This document shows positions 1-12,200 of a stretch of 20,777 nucleotides of DNA, one piece after another (the stretch's first letter is position 1; every line of letters starts with the position of its first letter). The notes beneath the pieces were generated by a model, which saw only the letters and a program-made list of their open reading frames with translations, did not search any database and was not told the origin of the DNA. This DNA comes from Ophiothrix spiculata (lineage: Eukaryota; Echinodermata; Ophiuroidea; Amphilepidida; Ophiotrichidae), in NCBI GenBank assembly GCA_000969725.1, contig JXSR01S059779.1, one strand, 5' to 3'. The position numbers and the translations under genes are program-made.

Positions 1-201
1 GCTGGTGCTTTGGCTGCTTTCGGTGTCCTCGATAACGTCCTGAATCCCGACACGTCTGGAGATGATAGCGCCAATGGTTCTAGCGAGGTTTCTACCGAAC
101 AGAAGACAGCTGTTCTCAAAGTGAGCTCAGACCTCTTTGAGCAGATGGCAGCGGCTGGATTGCAGGCGCCCGTAGATGACGGGTCAGCCGATTCACGCAT
201 T
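1..201 (+). CDS. aGPCR exon 1 of window (start of visible GAIN region)
   Basis: Frame 1 is open from the first base to a consensus donor gtgagt at 202, giving 67 codons that end SADSRI. The composition is Ala/Ser/Asp-rich, with an acidic linker-like stretch (DTSGDDSANGSSEVS) followed by LKVSSDLFEQMAAAG, which fits a helix of GAIN subdomain A. The 5' border is not visible, so the exon may continue upstream. It ends in phase 0 and joins exon 1766-1822. Extracellular by position in the protein. Confidence 0.8.
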
Positions 202-3200
202 GTGAGTATGTTATAGATATTAATAGATATGAAACAAACTCAGTGAAAATCAACAGATATATGCCGTACCATAGGTATTCTGTTTGAATGGTAGATAAAC
301 TCAAACGTTCTTATGAGGCTGCTATCTTTTCACTTTAAGTTTTTGCCTAAATCATTCTGCACCACAACACTTTTTTTGCACACACAAGACGCAGAGACTA
401 TAATATACAACAACCTTGAATATAGATTTCACTTCAGAAATCTCTTACAAAATGGAGACAACGATATGTTAACAGAATGGTGTCAAAAAATCCAGTTTTT
501 TGTTGCGCAGATCATCCGATCCTTTCTAATTTACCAGCTTATGGCTGAAATACTTGTTTGGGTATATCTTCCAATACTTTCGTTGTAAGCGCTTGAACTT
601 AAAGGGGCAATTCATGATCCACTTTTCACCCTCAGGTCACCTCTATCAAATTTGAGTTTTTCATCTTATAAGAATCCTCAAGTGGTATATGTTACGATCT
701 CCAAACCATTCTTTCATATGTGCTTGCATTTTTGAGAAAAGTGAGAAAATGTGTCATTTTGTAATTATTGTCGGGGCCCCGACAGTAATTACAACACAGT
801 AGTCTATGGAGATTTCCAATATGCTGAAAAACTTGTAACTTGGAAACGAATAGTCGGAATCAGGTGAAATTTTCAGTATAAATTTATGTTGTACTCTTCT
901 TTTTATTTAGCTAGAAAAGAGGCCACATCAAAATCATGAATTGCACCTTTAATTATATAAAAAAATGTCGTTCCAGTAAAGCGTTTTATGCCCGGGGGGT
1001 TCTTCAAATTTTTTTGTACGGGTATGTGCCTTCCGGACTCCGAAAAACTGACCATCTCTATACCTATTTTTGGCACAAAAACCAACCCATCAGTAAACCA
1101 ATTTCAATAAAAAAGCACCCAATTTTACTCAAATTGGGTGCTTTTTTTGCAAATTTTTCCAAAAGCACCCAATTTATGAAAATTGGGTGCTTTCATCTAA
1201 GATAAAAAACACCCCATTGATATACCAAAATCCTGGAAAAATCACCCCAAAAGGCAGGCACATATACGTACCTTGTCAATGTAAGTAACCCCCCACCCGG
1301 GGTTTTATGTAACTGTTGCTGTTAGTAATATTGGTGGCCTGACTTGGTCTTACTTGTAACTATTTAATAAATATTTGTACTTCAATCTGACTATAATTGC
1401 TGAACTATATGAGCTGATTCGAACTGAGTGAAATCATAAAATTGAGAAAAGCAATGCGTCCATTTTGAAGAAAACTGTTGATGCAATTTTAAAGATGTTT
1501 CTGTGAACGAAATAAACAATCAACGTTAATTTATGAATCAAAAGAGTCTGTTCCTCATGTATGCCACCAATGCAATTATGACAGTGTTTCATATGTAATT
1601 ACTAATTATACATAAGCAAAAACTTGCAGTGAGCATCATGATATTCCTCTGTTTCGTTTGCGAAAAAAGAACTGTAGCCCTAAATTCAAATATAAAAAAT
1701 AATACATCTGAAAAGAAAACAAATAACTTATTTTTTTTTAAACCTTTTTCGTTCTTTCTCTTTAGAATATGCTGAAATTTTTCAACTCAATTGTTGAACT
1801 GGACGTCAAAATAAGTAACAAGGTCAGTCTCATAATTCTGTAAAATTACACTATTTTATATACATTATTTATTGGTTGCCAAATAGTTTTGATGTTTTCT
1901 GGTAATCAAGTTGAATTTTGTAGTCAACCTGTTCACGTTGGTAATATTTACCCATTGGTTTTACAGTGTAAACATTTTGCTTTATCATTAAAAGTGCATT
2001 AATATGTGTGAAATCTTTAATATTTATCCTTAGAGTTTGAAAAACTATAGCTTTAACAAGTGTTTATCAATGTTTATAGGGGCAAACAAACCTCGACGGT
2101 GCTTCTTTGGTACAAAATGTTGAAACTTTACTACAATCATTCTTCAGGGAGCCGAACCCGCCTGCACGCAGATCAACAGAATCTTATAGTCATATTGGTA
2201 AGTAATATACTATTAACACCTTGTTAATATACAGCTCTATGGTACAAACAAAATATATTACTCTTCTATCTTAAGGGCACAGCTAAACCCTCAATTTCAG
2301 AAATATATTTGGCTTTGTAACTCAGCAACCGATAAGTAAATCCATATATAAAATCTACATTTTTTTTTGACTTACTTTTTGAAATATTGCCAAAAATAGA
2401 TCCAAAATAGGCCCAAAATGATTTTGTTGTCATTTTTGGCCTATTTTTGACAATATTTCAAAAAGTAAGTCAAAAATCAAAAAAATGAGAAATGCGTTCC
2501 TAGACATGTTTTTCTAGATTCTAAAAAGCATAAGAGGTCCAACTTTTATTTTTTCAAAATTTAGTTAGGTTGTTTACAAATATAGTGGTCCAAGAACAAG
2601 TGTTCTTGGACCTTGAGTCCAAAATCCCACATTTTGGTTCAAAACTGACCTAACCATCATCTTCTACATGGAAATCCACATCTATAAATATATACTTTTA
2701 TATGGATTTACTTATCGGTTGCTGAGTTACAAAGTATTATATATTTCAGAAACTGAGGGGTTAACTGTGCCCTTAAAATATGGTCACAATACATTACGTC
2801 GTACGACTGTCGGAACATGACGAATCGTTCATAATTATGATTACCATGATTATTTGACAATTTCATAACATTTATGCTCTTAAGTACAGCTAAATACTCG
2901 TTAAAAGGTGAAACTAAACTTTAATTTTGAAACGGTTTTATTTATTTTTTTTTACAGATACTTACGAACTATTTGGAATAGAGCAACCTGGGACTACTGT
3001 CAACATTGCCTTTGCTGAGAGTGGTGAAAATACTGATGTATATACTGAATTTTCTCCAGACGTCTTTAAAGGGCGTAAGTGTGTTCTTGATCATTTGTAA
3101 ATGTTACATGCACCATTGTAGCCCTCAATTGGTGCATGATTGGTAGGCGTACAATAACATTTTGTAGGGTGGCAAATGAGGAAGCGAGCAAGAATTTTGA

Positions 3201-6200
3201 TAAGGAGGGGGAGCATTCATTAAAAACAAACCTCTAATTTTGCTGGCTCTCTAAATAAAAAAAAGACTGAAAAAGAGTGATTGAAAAGAGTAACCACTCA
3301 ATTTCAAGCATTCATATGTGTATATATTTGTTTTCAAACTTCTTTAAAAAGAAAGGAAATTTCTCCCGTAAATGGTTAAATGCGGTTTTCGTTGCCGCCG
3401 TTCAGTATCGTTGATAAACATGTTATGCGAAACTCTTATTTTTCTGGTACATGTATGAAATCATGCGTGTACTCCAACTCTTCGAATAATTTATGGTGAC
3501 AGCTAGAATTTATAAACTACGAAAGCATAGATTTTTGATTAGAGCATGTGGATTTTGAAGTCCTAAATGGCCGAAACGGGGTTGAAAACCGATGGGTAGA
3601 ATATGATGTCATATACCGACAGGGACCATTCCACGTTCAAAACCCGGAGGGGTGGGGGTTGAAGGATCCTTTTATGTTTTGCTTCCAAGCACTATTCTTG
3701 GCGCAGTCAAGCGTGACCAAGACATTTAATCACTGTTTAACACTCTATTACAGAATAAACCATTCCATAATGACCACTCAACTTGAGTAGTGAAGTGACC
3801 TTGACCCAGGCGTTGTCAAATCAATTGACCTCAAAATCACTTTGTTGACCCATTTGTGTTGTTGTCCCTAAATTGATCACATTTTGAGCTCCATTTCACG
3901 CTCAGTTAGATTTCCTATCAAATCTGACCAAAAGCAATATAAGTTTCCAGATATATACTTTTCTTCATAAATCGATCTTTACATAAAAGTGGTAAAAATA
4001 TTTTATACCATCTATATGGGCAACAGTGTACTACACATTATTTTTTACCATTGCAGAACGCAACGTAAGAATGGCAGCAGCCGCGGTTTACAATGCCGTT
4101 CAGCTTGGAATGCCCAAGAAAATGAAGCCCGCAACGTAAGCCTTTCTGTAGCATATCGTATACATGTACTTTCTTGAAAACTTACCATAAAGAGACTGAT
4201 TTTTACAATTTTCACATGATTGTGATAAATGTCAATGCAAAAATGCTGTTACAAACATACTCCGAGACCTCATAGGAGTGACCAAATCTTGAACAATAAA
4301 GCAGCATAATCAGCTATAACATGTAAAAATACCAAAACAAGCTAGACCTAATTTTAATTCCTAGGCCTATTCCGAACTAAAAAAACACACAAAAAAACAG
4401 GTAAACAACCCAAACTCGTTAGTATCACTGGTACGCAAAAACAACTGATTGTTTACAGTCATTAGAACTGCCTTATATGTGTCTGACTCTTGGGGTCCCC
4501 GAATGGAACTTTCAGGCTAAATCTACAGCTCAATTTCAACTAAAAGTTTGAAGAATAAATAGTATTAAACACGAACATCCATAATTTGTTAATTCGTGCG
4601 GTATATCGCCACATGGTCGGGTTGCCGGTAGGTCACCTGCAACCATCAATTTATTTCCTGCCCTTCGCAAAAGTCTTTATAAGTTGTATAATTATTTTAC
4701 ATGTTTCAACTATAGTGCCACCAATCATCTTAGCGTGATATTGTTTCGGCAACTTTGATATAAAATTGGATGGATTGAGTATCGTGCGAAAAAATCCATC
4801 CAATTTTATCATTATAATGTTCAAAATCTGACATTTTGTTTTCTGTCCGATATCCCTGACCGATTTTTTTGTAAATCGGTCAGCTCAGAACATAATAATG
4901 CTAAATACAGGAGAAATAAATGTCGATGCAGATGTAGATCATTTTCATGTTTTCCATGTTTCAACATGTTCAATCAGATCTGATGGATCCGGCGGAAATT
5001 CAGAGACAGTTGAGGTCATCAGTCCAGTCATATCGCTGCAAATCAACTTCGATAGCTCCAATCTCAAAGAAAATGTGTCATTTCTCTACAGACATCGGGA
5101 GGTAAGTTTCACTGAAGGTTGAAGGGTCGTAAAGCTCCGGGTTGAGATATAAGATACAGCTCGAAGAGAAGAACGCCTTCATTTATTTTGATATTTTCAT
5201 TTTATGAGGATTACGTGATGTCAGAAACTTGTAAACATAATAGGGATATTTGTCATTTTTCGTCACAATGGAGCTCGTGTGGTCTAGTGGAACAGCGCAG
5301 GACTGCGAATCAGTTCGAGCCCCGCTACGGCCAACGGGTTATGTCCTTGGGCAAGGCATTTAATCCTAATTTCTTCGTCGACCCAAGCGTTATCATGGGT
5401 AGTTACTAGGAATACTCAATAGGCGCCGTGATTGTAAGGCAGCCGCGTAAGTTGGTTATATTCTATTGGTAACGGAATAAATGTAAAGCGCTTTGATCAA
5501 TTCTGGAAAAGCGCTATATAAGCACCGACATTTATTTTATTTTTTTTTATTTTAACCTTGTTGGCTTCATGGTGGGATACTTCGTCTATTCAGGCCCGCG
5601 TCTATTCGTCTCTAACACCACACATACATGCATACACCCCGTACTAATCTTGTGTCCTTTCATTAATTTTACAGAAACGTAAAGGTGAAGTGACAATTTG
5701 TGGCTTTTTGAAGTATGGAGATGCTACGTAAGTTTATTTTCTTAATCATCTCTATACATGCTAAAGGTTAAAACTATTAAGGCCCGTATTCCAGAAAGGT
5801 GTTTAGCTAAATCAAGGTTTTATTTCTCGTCAACAGCACGACTCATTGAACTGTTCTGCTTGAAAGCTGCAATGATGCGCATCATTCCTGGACAGTTGAT
5901 GCTCAGTTAAACAATGGTTTAGCTAAACATCTTTCTGGAATACGGGCCTATAAGTTGAAAAAATTGATGCCATCTTGGGCCTCCATCCAAAGAGCACTAA
6001 TGCAATTCAAGCAAACACAAGACACGGTAAAAAACACGTATGCATAATATGATACAAATTGTCTATGGATATGAGATGGATATGAGGAGAGATCACTTAC
6101 GAAGAGAATTCCTAGTGCTGGTCCAACAAACGCCCAGATCGTATTGTCCGCCGGATTCAACCAACAGTTTGAAGAACCTGTTTGGTAAGCTGTCTTCCAA

Positions 6201-9200
6201 ATATAGTTCCAACCAAAGTTTTTTAGCCAAACTGTGTTCTTCCTCTTCTTCTTCCCTTACTGTGCATAACCTCTTCAAGAGTATATTCGCACATGTGTTG
6301 AAGTGCATTCAAATGTGATGGGGGACAGGTACCGTACATAAAAACAGTATATACTAACTAAGCATGTACCGTAGTCAGGTAAATTCTTCTAGGGCAGGCT
6401 GTGACATGACAAGTTAAGTACTTCGCAGCATGAGATAGACATAATAAGGCCAAAAAAAATTGTTTGGTTGCCCTCCAGAGTTTTCAGAGAGGGTCTGTCG
6501 GTCGGTTTTTTTTTTTTTTTTTTTAAATTTTTTAAATACTCTTCCACGTACTGCTAGGTCGATCGGCCGCTCCAGCCTTCACAACTTCCCCCGCGACATC
6601 CAAATCAAAACAATCAAATACTTCTTGTAGTAATTTGGGACATCTTAAACATTTTGAGAGATGAATATCGAAAAAAGCAAAAAAAACAAAACCTTTTTTT
6701 GAAGTTTTCGGTAAGTTTTGCATATTTATTTGAAAAAAAATATATTTTTCAATAAAAACAAGTTTGGGTCGGGCTGAAAAATAGGGTCGGTCGGTGGAGG
6801 GCAACCAAACAATTTTTTTTTTTGCCTAAATAGATATGATAAGTATCTGGCCTTTGCAACATTTGCAAAGGATTGAAGGTGTTGTTTGTATTGTTTGAAT
6901 TTTTATATAGTTCATTATAAGTCTTGTTTCACTGTTTCATCGTTTTGGGGTGTTTGTATCAAGTGCTTGAAAAGCATTGGAATGTGTATTTACTGTAAAT
7001 ATGGTAAAAGTAATGTAATTGGATTAAGTTCCAAAGATCATTGAAGATATTAGTGCAAAAGTAACCTTAGTCCCACAGCACTGGAATCAAAGTCCGCCTT
7101 AGACCATGTGACGGAATAAAGCGTGAAAGGAATGTAGCGTGAGAGTTGTTGGCCTATTACTTTGCTTGCTGTACCACCCGGACAATGTAAGAATGGGGGA
7201 CTAACATTCCCACTACACCGGTCCACACTATAATTCACGTGGCTCATGGCAACAGTTTGTATTCCTCGCGCAAAAAGCAATCAGTCACCAAAGAGGTATT
7301 ACATAATCACATGAACTGTGTGTATCATTTTAAAGTGAACTGTTTATGTATAACACCTGCCTCATATGGAAAGCCAACATTTATATTCATTATTTTTATA
7401 TTTTGGTCAAGTGCATCTCATTCCCCTTTTCTTTTCAGAGAATGGGCGAATGAAGGCTGCTGGGATACTGAAGTTAATAGTACTTTCACCCTGTGCCATT
7501 GCAACCATCTTACGAACTTTGCACTTCTTATGGCTACAGATGGACTAGTTGTGAGTATTTTCAAAATATATATATTTTTTTATTGTATTAATTTGAAGAA
7601 CTTTTATAATAACTCTGTTATTAATTTGTACAGCAGTACTATATTATAGTTATCCATTGAAACTTTTGTCCAAATAATTCACTTTAAGAAGTGGAATTTC
7701 TAAGTAGGGATGATTTTATAGAATGGTTCATTTAATCGCATAAGCATTTTGAATTAAAGAGTTATTTGTGTATTTTTCTGTCCTGTTTTCAGTTGAATAC
7801 CTGGCATAGCAAGGCAGCTACATTTCTGACGTATGCAACTGTCTCCATCTCTATTATATGCCTCATCGCATCATTAATCATCCTCTTCATCTTTAGGAAG
7901 TAAGATTTTGCTGTTATTGAAAATGTGTTTTTTCATGCACTTTTTAATAAGATGCTACACTCTTAAAAAGCCAGGATCAAATATGAGCTTATCCTGATTC
8001 CGGATCAAAATATGATCCGGAAATGGACCTCATCTGATCCTTTTCGGATCAAATTGATCCTCTTTCGATCAATTTAATCCTTTTGGGGATCATATTTTTG
8101 ATCCAGAATCAGGATAAGCTCATATTTGATCCTGGCTTTCTAAGAGTGTATACTTAAGATTCACTTTTTATATTTCGAACTGTATATCATTAAAACAACA
8201 ATTACCTCTGCGTGCATAAAACGTTTTTAATTAACATGATCGTGATCTTAGTTGAGTTTTACAGCTAGTTTTCAATGAATTCTATTTTAGTGAGCTATAA
8301 ACGTACAATTTCAAAACTCGGTAAAAATGTAACATGGTCACCTCAAAATTGACATTATTGAGTTTTCTTTTAATCTAAACATCTGGTAATTTGGTGCGTT
8401 TATCTGAAAACATATAAAAACTTAATTGTTTATTATATATACCACTTAGTACGGATATTAAAGTATTTTTTGGTCATTTCCATTTTCTCTATATTATATA
8501 TATTGCGTGGTCTTATTCAATAATATTGTTGCTATATTTCATAATACAGAACACTGAAGAATAAACGCTGTCGCATCTTGCGTAACACGTGTCTGTCAAT
8601 GTTGCTGGCTCACACTCTGTTCATTTTCTCAGATTTGGCACTTCGGAATAAGGTATGAGTTTTATTCATTTCTTGAAATGAACATTTCTGGACTTTTCAT
8701 ACTTCCCAGACTTCCTTAATATGACATTGTAAACCTAAATCTGAACACTATTGTATGTCTTTATAATGAGCTTAAGACAAAACGAAGAACAATTTCTGAT
8801 GTTCTCGAAACCGAACAATTTTTTCTCTTTTACATGTTTACATGTTTAACATTTTTCTTTATGCATTGTTATAGCATATGGGACAGTATGTTAGGAATGT
8901 AATTTGATACAAGCGCGCGCGGGATCAGCTATATTTGAACATGTCTTCTAATCTATTATGAAGAGCATTGAAGCTATGAAATTAGATTTACCTTGAGATA
9001 TACGAAAAATCTGCACATAGTAGCCAAAGCAAACAGATTTATTACCGTGTAGAAACACGTTACATTTCGGATGTTAATACAGTATATGGTCGAATCCAAA
9101 AACAGTGTGTATTTCATGTTCCGCTTTATAAACAAAAAGTGTAAATATTGGTAACTTTGTTATTGTGTTTATTTTATCCGCCTTGAAAAAACCTTTCACG

Positions 9201-12200
9201 CCATATATGATTCACCACCTTCTTAGAGAAAAAAAAATTCTAGAAGCAATTTACATGCCATGTTAGGCCATTTTTAATGTGGAAAATATTTATATTTGCA
9301 GAAAGTAGGTTGAAAATTTTTAAATTGTGAATTAAAAACTGTTTTTCAAGTTACCATATGTATCAGGAAAATATTCTCTTAGTTTTATTGATCCTGTGTA
9401 ATGCATTGATTTTTAGGCTAATTGTTACCTACGAATCCAAAATGCTTAAAACTTAAGAATTAAAGGGAATAAATAGGATAGTGTAGTATTTGCTGTATGC
9501 AAAGCCAGGTGAACACCATCCTTAAATGTATTGCTTTTATAGCGGTCTGATACTTCATAAAAGTACCAAAGAATGCGATGTGCTGACAAAAATGGCGTGG
9601 TTAAAAATAAAGGTTACCTACGAATACATTAATAAAGCAGTGCATTTTCAACAATTTAATATATTAGTAAAGAATTTTGTTGTAGATGAGTGGAGAAACA
9701 GTTATTGTAACTATTATGAACGTCTCATAAGCTTGTTTTGTGTCATTTTTGAAAAATCCTTACCAATCCCATGTATATTCGTAGGTAATTTTCATGTACC
9801 AAATGTTACCTACGAATACGTTTTGGCAAAATATCAGTATTGTGAAGCAAGAACATGAGTGACAATTCCCAAATTAGTATGTAAATTAAGCATGTTAGGT
9901 TCACTTTCAAGACAAATGACAATGGAAGTTGTGAACTCTCCTACAAAACTGCTACGCCAAACTGAATATGGCCTGTTGGTTGAAAATGAGTGCGGTATTG
10001 ACTAGAGATCCCGTCTATAGCTGCTACTTCAATTAAAATAAACTTTTAGAATGGGCTAAGTATTTTGATGTATCTATCATTGAATGTGTTTTATTTTAAC
10101 CATCAAGAAACATTACGGATTTTGAATAATAGTCTCAATTTTTAGGTATAAGTATACCCAAATTTAGTGTATTCGTAGGTAACACCAAAAAACACATGTA
10201 CATTTCTTGTTAAAATCATTGTTTCATGGTCTCTTTAAGACCCTTGTATAGACAGCACTTCAGCTTCAATCAAATTAATGCTTAAAATACTATTCGATTG
10301 CCATACATATCTAAAAAAACCTACCAAAACCGTTTTAGCTGATTTTCTATCAAATTGTGCCAATTCGTTTTGCAACTACATGTACGGTTTTCAATCATCA
10401 TCATACATTTTCAAAACAACCTTCAGAGAATTAAATTGTACCTTTTCTATCAATAAAGACGCTTTAAATGATGATACATTTGACGTGGTAAAGAAAATAA
10501 AGATTTCTTTGCAGAAGCCTTTCAATCGTGTGATTGTTACCTACGAATACTGCTATGTTACCTACGAATACAACATTCAACACATAAGTTATGTATTAAT
10601 TTGACATTGTGATTGGACATTTAGAGTCAGAATTATTACGTGGCACTCACATGGAAGTTTTAAAGCGAACTTCCAATTCACAAATATTCAATTTGTTAAA
10701 TAATTTGCATTTAACCCTATTCTGTATCAAATGTCATTTTTCAAAATCCATTAAAAGTATGATTATGAATGAGAGGTTAGTCCAAAACTATCAACAATCA
10801 GAACAGGTGGTTGGAAATCAATTCAAAAAATAATATCAAATGGTTCATATACGTATATTTTTAAATTCTCACTGCTTATCTAGAAATATTTATTCCTAAA
10901 TCAACCCTGTTACCTACGAATACTGATGTGTATGCCTCCTTCCAAAACTGAAAATCTTAATGTGTATGCTAAAATTCTTGCTTTTCTAGAAAATAGATAT
11001 CCAACTTTTCACAATAAGTACAATGAATACATGTGCAGGCATTTGACTAACAAAATACAGAAACTGCTAAAATACAATTTTCAAACGAGGAATGCTATAA
11101 TTTCGTAAAGCCAACTACGTGAGTTTTAGAAGTGACAAGAAACATATTGGAGAAGGGTTTTTCCCTTTCTAACACCAGGTGACCTACACCATGCGTAAAA
11201 CATTGAATTTGTAGGGATTTGGGCATTTTAAATTTTAAACCATTACATTTTTAAAAGCATGGTATTGGTATTCGTAGGTAACATAGTGAATTTAGCATCA
11301 ACTTCAGCATGCTGTCCCATGATTATTTGGAGAGATTAGTGATGGCAAATTTTTTCACTGAAAGTTTGATATGTTTACTTTAAACACGAAAAAAAAAATC
11401 AATAAAATCTGACGCTTCTGAAATGATGATGCCAAATGCTCTTTTGTACACAATTCATTGGATTCGACCATATACATGATACTAGAAACACATAAAACAT
11501 TATTTTGTTGTAAGATCTCATCGTTTAGGTACTATAATTTCTGTGATCAATAACATGATTAAATTCACAGGTGTTGAAAGAATTGAGTAATAATCCTTTG
11601 CCATTAGGCATTGTTGGACTCTGTGTGGGTACAACGACGGATGGAGATTTAGGTTTTAAGTTACCAAAAAGGTGCAGGAATTTTCAAATCCTATTTTTTT
11701 AAATCTTTTCTCCTAATCTAAGAAATTATTTGGTGTATTTTTCTCAGGTTTATATCGTGAGTATATCGGGCATACTCTTAAATCTCTACTTAATTGTTAT
11801 CTTTATGTATTTCTTCAGAGCGTTTGCACAGTTGTAGCCGCCTTGCTACATTACCTGTTTCTTACGGTATTCTGTTGGATGTTTATTATGGGATTCCAAA
11901 TCTACACCAAAGTTCGTCGAGCTACCAAGACTCAGGTGGATTTCCTGTATTATCTCATATTTGGATGGGGTATGTTGTTTTGCTTATAGACCTTTTCAAA
12001 CCGATCTTTTCCGAAGATACCCGAAAGCTTGAACAAATTCCGATCGTTTCCGGGAAATAAACAGTACCTCTGTGCCTCATCTTTTGACAAAGTTCGACAC
12101 TTCGACAGTATGTTTCCAACAACGACGAACGTTGCCGTTTTTATTATACACTTTTGCGGTACTATTTCATTTTATTTCATTGTCGTCTGCCGACTGCAAC

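Larger units (their letters stand above)
202..1765 (+). other. Intron 1, carrying two TIR elements
   Basis: Phase-0 intron from gtgagt to a pyrimidine-rich tttctctttag. It holds a 346-bp element flanked by TTAA (603-948) and a 311-bp element flanked by 8-bp direct repeats (991-1301), both listed separately. The remaining sequence is AT-rich, and I see no exon or RNA gene in it. Confidence 0.75.
8653..11818 (+). other. Intron 10 (3.2 kb), largest intron of the window
   Basis: Phase-0 intron between TM2 and TM3 exons. It holds a 2.4-kb TIR element (about 9082-11475) and a partial duplicate of exon 12 (about 11594-11662), described separately. Outside these I see only AT-rich sequence. Confidence 0.85.

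Noticed and set aside
313..588. 91-codon plus-strand open frame in intron 1
   Set aside because: Low-complexity, Phe/Leu-rich translation without a domain, and not in phase with usable splice sites.
3548..3790. 80-codon plus-strand open frame in intron 4
   Set aside because: No splice borders in phase with the receptor and no recognisable domain. Probably a repeat fragment.
6040..6318. Open frames over the inverted exon 13 copy (both strands)
   Set aside because: They are other-frame readings of the duplicated exon and its intron. The recurrence of the same peptide at 12878-13063 on the minus strand reflects the duplication, not a gene.
9424..11282. The repeated 15-mer as a CRISPR array
   Set aside because: Copies occur in both orientations at irregular spacing of 21 to about 370 bp, in an animal intron, with no cas genes.
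11794..12060. 88-codon plus-strand open frame over exon 11
   Set aside because: It reads exon 11 in the wrong frame. The receptor frame gives clear TM3 and TM4 signatures and matches the splice phases on both sides.
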